Positions 1 to 5,050 of a DNA stretch of 5,050 nucleotides are shown here, piece by piece. The notes beneath the pieces were generated by a model. It did not search any database. It was not told the origin of the DNA and worked only from the letters and a program-made list of their open reading frames with translations. The translations under genes and the position numbers were made by a program. Source of the stretch: an uncultured Mycoplasmataceae bacterium (GTDB lineage: Bacteria > Bacillota_I > Bacilli_A > Mycoplasmatales > Mycoplasmoidaceae); the NCBI GenBank assembly GCA_949283985.1, contig CASDUM010000034.1, forward strand, positions 1 to 5,050, read 5' to 3'. Within the stretch, counting starts at the first letter, position 1. The number at the start of each line of letters is the position of its first letter.

Positions 1-1
1 A

Positions 2-316
2 TCATCATTTAGTTCATTACCAAATGATAATTATTATGGTGGAATCTTTAAGCTAATTGCACCATATTGATATGATAGTGGTAATACTACAGAAAAAACA
101 AACAGATGAAAGCAGTTTGCATTTGTTAATGGTAGTTATCATTCAAATTCAATTCAAACATGTGACGATAATAATTATTGACCCTCTATTTCAGATATAA
201 ATCATAGAACATGAAATTATGTTGGGGATAATTATCACTATGATGGTTGAGCAGAATGTGCTATGTATTTTGGTGTTTTTGATAACATGTTTTGATTTAC
301 AAAAACATCTTCATCA
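2..316 (+). other. Aromatic- and Trp-rich N-proximal region
   Basis: About 105 residues at the window edge contain six Trp (all TGA), many Tyr/Phe, and small polar residues, with stretches such as A-P-Y-W-Y-D-S-G, Y-D-G-W-A-E-C and D-N-M-F-W-F. In the repeats Trp is rare, so this region differs in composition and is probably a separate globular domain at the outer tip of the protein. Abundant exposed-type aromatics fit a carbohydrate- or protein-binding head, but no specific fold or ligand site can be named. Confidence 0.4.
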
Positions 317-937
317 ATGTCCCTTGAAGTTAAAAATATTTCTAGTATAACTCTTGATGAATTTAAAAAATTAAATACAAATCAATTAGGGAATTTCATT
401 AAAATAAATGCAAAAAATACACCTCGTATTTGTATTGGTGTAGATTCTGGAAATAATTCAACTATAAATATTACATATGATGATTCTCAACAAAAAGTTA
501 AAATCTCTGCAACTTCATTTAAAAGTTTTCAACCGTCTTATAGTGTTACTAATGGTGGTTTTCTTGGATATGGTGATAGACAATGAATAAAAGATAGCAA
601 GATGACTGCAACAATTGAAATACCATATTCAAACTTCTATAAAGGTGGAACAACTATAAATTCAACCATAGCATCTAGTGGAATAAGTGCTTCTGGAGCA
701 AATTTAGCAAATTATTCATCATATGACATAGCTCAATCATTTAAGTCGGATAGAACTCCAAGTCTAGTAGAACAATTTATTTTTGACAAAAGAAATCAAA
801 TATTCAATAGCATACCATATACTTCATCAAACTCTGCAGATGATTTTGTGTCAACCGATACAACAAGTGGGGGGGGAGTGTTTATGGAAAATTGATTAGT
901 TCAACATCAACATCAATTACTTTTGAATTTACATTAA
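2..937 (+). CDS. N-proximal fragment of the surface protein, 5'-partial, frame 2
   Basis: This is the part translated as the sequence stands: 311 residues from the window edge to TAA 935-937, with Trp encoded by TGA at 68, 107, 179, 212, 248, 293 and 584. The true start and any signal peptide lie upstream of the window. The ATG at 317 is not a convincing start because the same frame is open through all of 2-316 and no Shine-Dalgarno-like purine run precedes it. Residues 1-100 hold six Trp and many Tyr/Phe, with two Cys (in Q-T-C-D and E-C-A-M); a third Cys lies in R-I-C-I-G. A lectin-like beta-sandwich is possible but is only a guess from composition. After the G-run the last 19 residues (V-F-M-E-N-W-L then a His/Gln/Leu stretch) are out-of-frame and unlike the repeats. 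This OFF-frame product has lost the repeats and the membrane anchor. Confidence 0.7.
605..751 (+). repeat. Diverged type 2-like half-module before the array
   Basis: In frame 2 the segment T-A-T-I-E-I-P-Y-S-N-F-Y-K-G-G resembles T-S-V-T-F-D-I-V-x-S-S-V-Y-K-N-G of the type 2 modules, including the F/V-Y-K-G/N-G turn. It is followed at the right distance by the first type 1 opening (D-R-T-P at 749). It lacks the Cys of the six regular copies. This suggests that the array once began further upstream and that its first copy has eroded or specialised. Confidence 0.4.
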
Positions 938-1401
938 AAACATATTACCAAAGTGGTAATTTAGTAAGCGGATGATATCCCATTGGTAATAGTAAACACC
1001 AAGCATTCACATTAACAATTAAGAATCTTAAAAATATTGATACATCATTAAAGAAAAATCAATATAATGCAAGTGATTTTAAAATTACTTCATATGTAAG
1101 AGATATTACAAATGATAGTTTAAAAGCATATATATCAAATACAAGTAATTACAAATCATTATTATTTGATAATTTACCTAGCGATTCAACAATCAAAAAT
1201 ATTAGTATCACGAAAAGAACAGAAACATCAGTTACCTTTACAATTGTGATGAGTTCAGTATATAAAAATGGACAACTATCAACATCTAGTTCTTATTGTA
1301 CATTTAATGGGTTAGTTATAAATGGTTTATCTAGTCCTGCTACTGCAATGAAGGAGAGCGTTAAAACAAATGGTATAGATGCAGATACAATTCTATCATC
1401 A
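752..1401 (+). repeat. Repeat unit 1 (spans the frame change)
   Basis: Type 1 opens with R-T-P-S-L-V-E-Q-F-I-F in frame 2 and continues with S-T-S-I-T-F-E-F in frame 1, so the frame switch falls between its helix and its beta part. With nine G this type 1 module would be 114 residues, longer than the others. The excess lies mainly around 946-1005, where extra residues containing G-W-Y-P (Trp at TGA 973) are inserted. The type 2 half at 1093 opens with Y-V-R-D instead of P-P-R-D and has its Cys at 1297. Confidence 0.8.
869..876 (+). repeat. Eight-G homopolymer at the frame junction
   Basis: Eight consecutive G lie inside the first type 1 module. Elsewhere in this A+T-rich window G-runs do not exceed four. 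Upstream codons (T-T-S-G-G) are in frame 2 and downstream repeat codons (S-V-Y-G-K) in frame 1. Adding one G or removing two restores a continuous reading frame. Homopolymers of this kind in coding DNA are known contingency sites in mollicutes (for example the A-tract in vaa of Mycoplasma hominis), and they are also classic sequencing-error sites. Confidence 0.85.
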
Positions 1402-2976
1402 AAAGCACCATATGAAGTAACAACTAGTGATATAAGATTATTTATATATAGAAATTATTCAAAAATATTTGACTATGCTCCAACTATACAAGAATCTGAA
1501 ATAGGAGTTAATTCTTCAATTGATATTTCTAGTTCTAGTTCAATAATAACAACTTTTACTTTCCCTTCATATTCTAATGATGGTACTAATACAAAAACAA
1601 GAAAACCATACACTTTAAATATTAATAGACTATCAGTAAAAGAAACAGAACTAAAAGATAGAAATTGATCTAAAAATACTTTTAACATAAATTTGCCTAC
1701 AAGAGATTTAAATAATGACAATCTAAAAAAATTTATATTACAAACTACAAATTATCAGTCAATATTATTTAATAATTTACCATCTGATTCTGTAATCAAC
1801 TCAGCGAATATTACAAGTAGAACAGGTACATCAGTTACATTTGATATTGTAGTTAGTTCTGTCTATAAAAACGGAAAAAAATTAACTGAATTATCAGATT
1901 GTACTTTTAAACAATTAGTTATTGGAAATTTAGATGCCTCATCAACTTCTATGAAAGAAAATGTTAAAAGATATGGAATAAGCGCAGATGATTCCATTTC
2001 ATCAAAAGCTCCATATGAATTAACAAAAGACGATATTAAATATTTTATCCTTAGAAAATATAATGAAATCTTTAACAATTCTCCAAACATATCAGAAAAC
2101 CAAATAAGAGTATCTTCGTTTGATATATCTAGTGCCACTTCAGTTACTGCTAATTTCACATTTCCAACATATTCAGATAATGGATCTTCATCAACAACTG
2201 ATACACCATATACATTAGTTATTAATGATTTTACTTCAAAGGAAACTTCATTAAAAGGAAGAAATTTTTCAGGAAGTGACTTTAACATAAATATTCCTCC
2301 AAGAGATATTAATAATGATAAATTAAAATCGTTTATTTTATCAACACCGAATTATCAATCTATGTTGTTTGATAATTTACCTAGTAATTCAACTATTAGT
2401 TCAATAAATGTTACAAATACAACAGGAACATCAGTTTCATTTGATATGACAGTAACATGAGTTTATAAAAATGGTAAACTAACAAACGATTCAATAGAAT
2501 GTACTTTTTCTGGATTGCTAATAAATAATTTAAGTAGTCCAACAACTATAATGAAAACTGATGTTAAAAATAATGGTATAGGTGCAGACAGTTCTATTAT
2601 GTCAAAAGCTCCGTATGAAGTAACAAATGATGAAGCAAAATCATTTATCTATAGAAACTATAACAATATTTTTGATAATCCTCCACCAGTAACTTTAGAC
2701 GATATAAACGTTACAGGTGTTGAAGCAAGGGATTCTACATCTATTATAGTTAATTTCACATTCCCAACTTATACACAAGGTGGTATATCATCAAGTAATG
2801 AACCATATAATTTATTGATAAAGAATTTAACAGAAAAAGACACATTATTAAAAAATTCAAGTTTTCAAGCTAGTCAATTTAATATAAATTTACCACCAAG
2901 AGAGTTAAATGAAGATAAGTTAAAAAAACTAATATCAAGTACTAGGGATTATCAATATAAATTATTCAATAATTAA
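877..2976 (+). CDS. Middle fragment of the surface protein: repeat units 1-4, frame 1
   Basis: Frame 1 is open from 811 (after TAG 808-810) to TAA 2974-2976, but it is homologous to the rest of the gene only from the G-run onward (S-V-Y-G-K-L-I-S-S). TGA codons at 973, 1666 and 2458 are read as Trp. It encodes the end of the first type 1 module, then whole type 2 and type 1 modules up to the helix of the third full-length type 2 copy. It has no plausible independent start: the first ATG, at 1246, sits inside the repeat motif V-M-S-S-V-Y-K-N-G, and the same ATG recurs at 3049 and 3652. It is therefore best read as the continuation of the 5' gene once the tract holds nine or six G. If the 8-G state is real, this stretch is untranslated. 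Confidence 0.6.
1402..2004 (+). repeat. Repeat unit 2 (201 codons)
   Basis: It opens with K-A-P-Y-E-V-T-T and carries the beta motif T-F-T-F-P-S-Y-S-N-D-G. A Trp (TGA 1666) precedes the N-I-N-L-P-T-R-D junction at 1696. The type 2 half has N-Y-Q-S-I-L-F-N-N-L-P and its Cys at 1900. Confidence 0.85.
2005..2604 (+). repeat. Repeat unit 3 (200 codons)
   Basis: It opens with K-A-P-Y-E-L-T. The Trp position before P-P-R-D is Phe here (R-N-F-S-G). In the type 2 half, T-W-V-Y-K-N-G (TGA 2458) replaces the S-S-V-Y-K-N-G seen in most other copies. The Cys is at 2500. Confidence 0.85.
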
Positions 2977-3201
2977 CCAAATGACTCAACAATTAGTTCA
3001 ATATTTATTGGAGACAAAACTGGAACATCAATTACTTTTGATATTGTTATGAGTTCAATATATAAAAGTGGTAAATATACAACTAATAAAGATGAATGTA
3101 CATTTAGAGGCATTACAATTAATGGATTAACTAGTCCAACAACTTCAATAAAAGATTCTGTTCTATACAACGGAATAACTGCTGATGCTTTATTATCATC
3201 A
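2605..3201 (+). repeat. Repeat unit 4 (199 codons, carries the nonsense codon)
   Basis: It opens with K-A-P-Y-E-V-T-N-D-E-A and the type 2 half with P-P-R-E at 2893. Within the helix of that half, the Leu of L-F-N-N-L-P is TAA (2974-2976); the codons on both sides stay in register. The Cys is at 3097. Confidence 0.85.
2974..2976 (+). other. In-frame TAA replacing a conserved Leu codon
   Basis: The context is L-F-N-N-stop-P-N-D-S. At the same position the type 2 modules at 1093, 1696, 2296 and 4096 have a Leu TTA and the one at 3496 a Leu CTT. A single T-to-A change of TTA explains it, and there is no frame change around it. Confidence 0.85.
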
Positions 3202-5049
3202 AAAGCACCATATGAAGTAACAATTGATGATGCAAGATCATTCATTTTTAGAAATTATAAAAATATATTTAATAACCCACCAAATATAACATCAGAAAAT
3301 GATACTGATGTAGATTCAGTTATTCCAAATAATCAAACATCAATTAATATTGTATTTAATTTTCCATCTTATTTAGATAATGGTTTAAGTTCTACACAAA
3401 ATAAATCATATACAATAGTTGTTAATGGATTATCCTCAAAAGATACTTCTTTAGTCCAAAATTCATGATCAGCTAATCAATTTAATGTTAATATACCTCC
3501 AAGAGATATAACAAATGATACGTTAAAAAGCTTTATTTTAAATACTGGTGATTTTTCTACAACAATTTTCTCAAACCTTCCAAGTAATTCAACAATTAAT
3601 TCAATTAATATTACTAATAGAACAGGAACGTCAGTTACTTTTAATATCGCAATGAGTTCAGTATATAAAAATGGTAGATTATCATCAAGTGTTGCTGATT
3701 GTACTTTCCAAAATTTAGTTATTACTAATATCAATCCATATAATACATCAATTAAAAATACAATTAGAGATAACGGTATTGATGCTGATTATGAACTTTC
3801 ATCAAAAGCTCCATATGAAGTATCTAATAGTGATGCTAGATCATTTATATATAGAAAATATAATGAGATTTTTGATAACGCACCTATTATAAGTAATGAA
3901 AATCAAATATATATAAGTAATATTGAAGTAACTAGTAGCACATCAATATCAGTGGTATTTAATTTTCCATCATATTTATTAGATGGTTCAAACCAAACAC
4001 AAAATCAATTGTACACAATTACTATTAATAATTTATCAAGTAAAGATACAAATGTAAATACTACAATAAATAATAATAATTTTAATATTGATGTTCCACC
4101 ATTAGAATTAGATAATAACCAATTAAAGAAATTTATAACCGACACAACAAATTACCAGTCAATTTTATTTAATAATTTACCAAGTGGATCTACTATTAAT
4201 TCAGTAAATATTACAAAGAAAACTGGAACATCTATTACTTTTGATATCGTAACTAGTTCTGTTTACAAAAATGGAAAAATATCAATTAATTATATTGATT
4301 GTACTTTTACCGGAGTAACTATTAATAACATTGATACTCCTGACACTAAGATGATCGAGAATATTAAAGTAAATGGTATCAATGCTAACTCTTCAAATTT
4401 TTCATTATCTAATAGAACGCCTGAACAAGTTACAAACTATGAAGCTCAATCTTTTATTTTTAATAACTATGAACAAATATTTGAATATCCACCAACAATA
4501 AAAAATGTAAACGATATTCAAATAGAATTAATTACCATAATTGATTCAACTTCAATATCGGTAAAATTTAAATCTCCAATATATTTAAATGATGAAATCA
4601 ATTCAAATCAAACATATGAATTAAGAATAATAGGATTAACATCATCATCGTCATCTGAAGATGCATTACCATGATGAATATGATTTGCTGTTGGTGGTGG
4701 GGCGTTAGTATTAATTATAGCAATCGTATCTATTATTGCTAGTTCAAAAAGAAGTTCAAGAAATAAATCAAGAATGTCAACTGTAATGCCTCCTCCTCGT
4801 GGTTCAACAGCTAATAGATTAGGACCACCTTCTTCTCAAATGGCTATTAGACAACTCCCTAGCTCAGGTCCAATGCCAAAAAATAATAATCAAAGACCTC
4901 AAAACGGAAGACAACAACCTCCTCCTAATAGAGTATCAGCGCCAATGAAACCGCAATTCCCAGGAAGAAGTGTTAGCAACCAAAGAATGTCTCCACCAAT
5001 AAATATAACAAATACTAAAACTTCATATGCGCCAAAATTAAAAAAATAA
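2977..5049 (+). CDS. C-terminal fragment: last repeat units, membrane anchor and Pro-rich tail
   Basis: Frame 1 continues in the same register straight after TAA 2974-2976 for 690 codons to the natural TAA at 5047-5049, with TGA (Trp) at 3466, 4672, 4675 and 4681. It starts mid-module (P-N-D-S-T-I-S-S), so it is not an independent gene; the first ATG, 3049, falls inside the repeat. It encodes the rest of unit 4, units 5 and 6, a terminal type 1 module, a membrane helix and the cytoplasmic tail. Without read-through or repair of the TAA this part, including the only visible anchor, would not be made. The sequence of this part shows no further decay, which suggests that the nonsense change is recent, reversible or an error. 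Confidence 0.6.
3202..3804 (+). repeat. Repeat unit 5 (201 codons)
   Basis: It opens with K-A-P-Y-E-V-T-I-D-D-A. A Trp (TGA 3466) again precedes the P-P-R-D junction at 3496. The type 2 helix is unusual: G-D-F-S-T-T-I-F-S-N-L-P replaces the N-Y-Q-S-x-L-F-N-N-L-P form. The Cys is at 3700. Confidence 0.85.
3805..4413 (+). repeat. Repeat unit 6 (203 codons)
   Basis: It opens with K-A-P-Y-E-V-S-N-S-D-A. The junction at 4096 reads P-P-L-E, losing the Arg, and an Asn-rich stretch replaces the Trp/Phe position before it. The type 2 half is three residues longer than the others, with the extra residues in the Ser/Asn stretch just before 4414. The Cys is at 4300. Confidence 0.85.
4414..4650 (+). repeat. 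Terminal type 1 module (half unit 7)
   Basis: This last module reads R-T-P-E-Q-V at the K-A-P-Y-E-V position, then A-Q-S-F-I-F-N-N-Y-E-Q-I-F-E-Y-P-P and S-T-S-I-S-V-K-F-K-S-P-I-Y. It ends at I-I-G-L-T followed by a Ser-rich linker (five Ser, Glu, Asp) that leads straight to the membrane segment. No P-P-R-D junction or type 2 half follows, so the array stops on a type 1 module. Confidence 0.75.
4672..4740 (+). other. C-terminal transmembrane helix with Trp-rich outer boundary
   Basis: Twenty-three codons read W-W-I-W-F-A-V-G-G-G followed by A-L-V-L-I-I-A-I-V-S-I-I-A, then S-S-K-R. The three Trp are all TGA (4672, 4675, 4681). The hydrophobic stretch with Lys/Arg immediately after it indicates a single-pass anchor with the repeats outside and the tail inside (positive-inside rule). 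The Trp cluster would sit at the outer lipid interface. This is the only clear membrane segment in the window. Confidence 0.9.
4741..5046 (+). other. Basic, Pro-rich, acid-free cytoplasmic tail
   Basis: The last 102 residues contain 18 Pro (including P-P-P twice and P-P three times), 11 Arg and 8 Lys, many Asn/Gln/Ser, six Met, and no Asp or Glu. It is probably disordered. Pro-rich C-terminal tails are known in mycoplasma cytadhesins such as P1 of Mycoplasma pneumoniae, where the tail is thought to face the cytoplasm. A cytoskeletal, nucleic-acid or membrane-surface contact is possible here. The ATG at 4774 is internal and does not start a separate gene, since the frame is continuous with the anchor. 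Confidence 0.8.
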
Positions 5050-5050
5050 T

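Larger units (their letters stand above)
752..4650 (+). repeat. Tandem protein repeat array, ~600-bp period, two alternating ~100-residue modules
   Basis: Type 1 modules open with K-A-P-Y-E at 1402, 2005, 2605, 3202 and 3805 (R-T-P variants at 752 and 4414). Type 2 modules open with P-P-R-D-type motifs at 1093, 1696, 2296, 2893, 3496 and 4096. Successive spacings are 597-609 bp inside the array. Five of six type 2 copies are exactly 309 bp and the last is 318; regular type 1 copies are 288-294 bp. The two types are themselves related. Each has a helix-like segment (N-D-x-L-K-x-F-I...Y-Q-S-x-L-F-x-N-L-P, or D-A-R-S-F-I-Y-R-N-Y-N-x-I-F-D-N-x-P), then T-S-x-x-x-x-F, then Y/V-Y-x-N/D-N-G, then Y-T-L or C-T-F plus I-N-x-L-S. 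The expected structure is a chain of small alpha/beta domains forming an extracellular stalk. Confidence 0.9.
2..5049 (+). pseudogene. Giant repeat-containing mollicute surface protein gene, 5'-partial, interrupted twice
   Basis: A single gene fills the window. It is read with TGA as Trp and is open at the 5' edge. Codons are in frame 2 from position 2 to the G-run at 869-876 and in frame 1 from there to TAA 5047-5049. The evidence that this is one gene is that the first repeat begins in frame 2 and ends in frame 1, and that the same ~200-residue repeat continues on both sides of the TAA at 2974. The repaired protein would have, in order: an aromatic-rich N-proximal region, 13 modules of about 100 residues, one transmembrane helix, and a basic Pro-rich tail. 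The likely topology is outside for everything before 4672 and inside after 4741. By architecture it looks like a mycoplasma adhesin or surface antigen, but I cannot name the family. It is called a pseudogene because of the two lesions; reversible phase variation or sequencing error could equally make it a live gene. Confidence 0.65.

Noticed and set aside
317..586. Independent small gene starting at 317 and ending at TGA 584-586
   Set aside because: The frame is open from the window edge before it and continues past the TGA (Trp) to 937.
811..876. Frame 1 as the true coding frame upstream of the G-run
   Set aside because: Frame 1 has TAG at 808-810 and its product here does not match the repeats, while frame 2 gives the expected module opening (R-T-P...F-I-F...I-F).
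1246..3654. ATG codons at 1246, 3049 and 3652 as gene starts
   Set aside because: They are the Met of the repeated motif (V/A)-M-S-S-(V/I)-Y-K, with the homologous frame continuing upstream and no Shine-Dalgarno-like sequence.
1473..3734. Open frames of 82-141 codons on the minus strand (1473-1721, 1863-2288, 2973-3245, 3477-3734)
   Set aside because: They lie antisense to the repeats, recur with the repeat period, and have no protein-like features of their own; they are by-products of the repeated A+T-rich coding strand.
752..4650. CRISPR-like or DNA-level regulatory repeat array
   Set aside because: The period is about 600 bp, DNA identity between copies is modest, and conservation is at the protein level with codon-sized indels.
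4774..5049. Separate small Pro-rich protein gene
   Set aside because: The frame is continuous with the transmembrane segment and repeats once TGA is read as Trp; it is the cytoplasmic tail.

Overview
The window lies inside one very large plus-strand gene for a surface-type membrane protein of a mollicute (mycoplasma-like bacterium). The DNA is strongly A+T-rich. The gene reads through 14 in-frame TGA codons, and I found no in-frame TGG, so TGA means Trp (genetic code 4). Read with the standard code, the gene breaks into many false small ORFs. The 5' end of the gene lies outside the window. The 3' end is inside, with a TAA stop at 5047-5049, one base before the window ends. There is no room for intergenic DNA, RNA genes, a promoter or a terminator, and I see no second gene.

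Layout of the encoded protein: (1) about 2-604, a non-repetitive N-proximal region whose first 100 residues are rich in Trp, Tyr and Phe; (2) about 605-751, a diverged repeat-like segment; (3) 752-4650, a tandem array with a period of about 600 bp (199-203 codons). Each period holds two related modules of about 100 residues, a 'type 1' module opening with K-A-P-Y-E and a 'type 2' module opening with P-P-R-D, giving seven type 1 and six type 2 copies; (4) 4672-4740, a single membrane-spanning segment preceded by Trp-Trp-Ile-Trp; (5) 4741-5046, a 102-residue cytoplasmic-type tail with 18 prolines, 19 Lys/Arg and no Asp or Glu. This is the layout of a mycoplasma type I surface protein: a long extracellular repeat stalk, a C-terminal anchor and a basic Pro-rich tail. 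An adhesin or variable surface antigen role is inferred from this architecture; I do not recognise a named family.

As written, the gene cannot make the full protein. A run of eight G (869-876) puts the upstream part in one frame and the repeats in another; nine or six G would join them. A TAA (2974-2976) replaces a Leu TTA that is conserved in the other repeats. Three explanations fit: a decaying pseudogene, a phase-variable gene caught in the OFF state (G-tract) with an added nonsense change, or sequence/assembly errors in a low-complexity repeat gene. Repaired, the window would encode about 1,682 residues plus the missing N-terminus.
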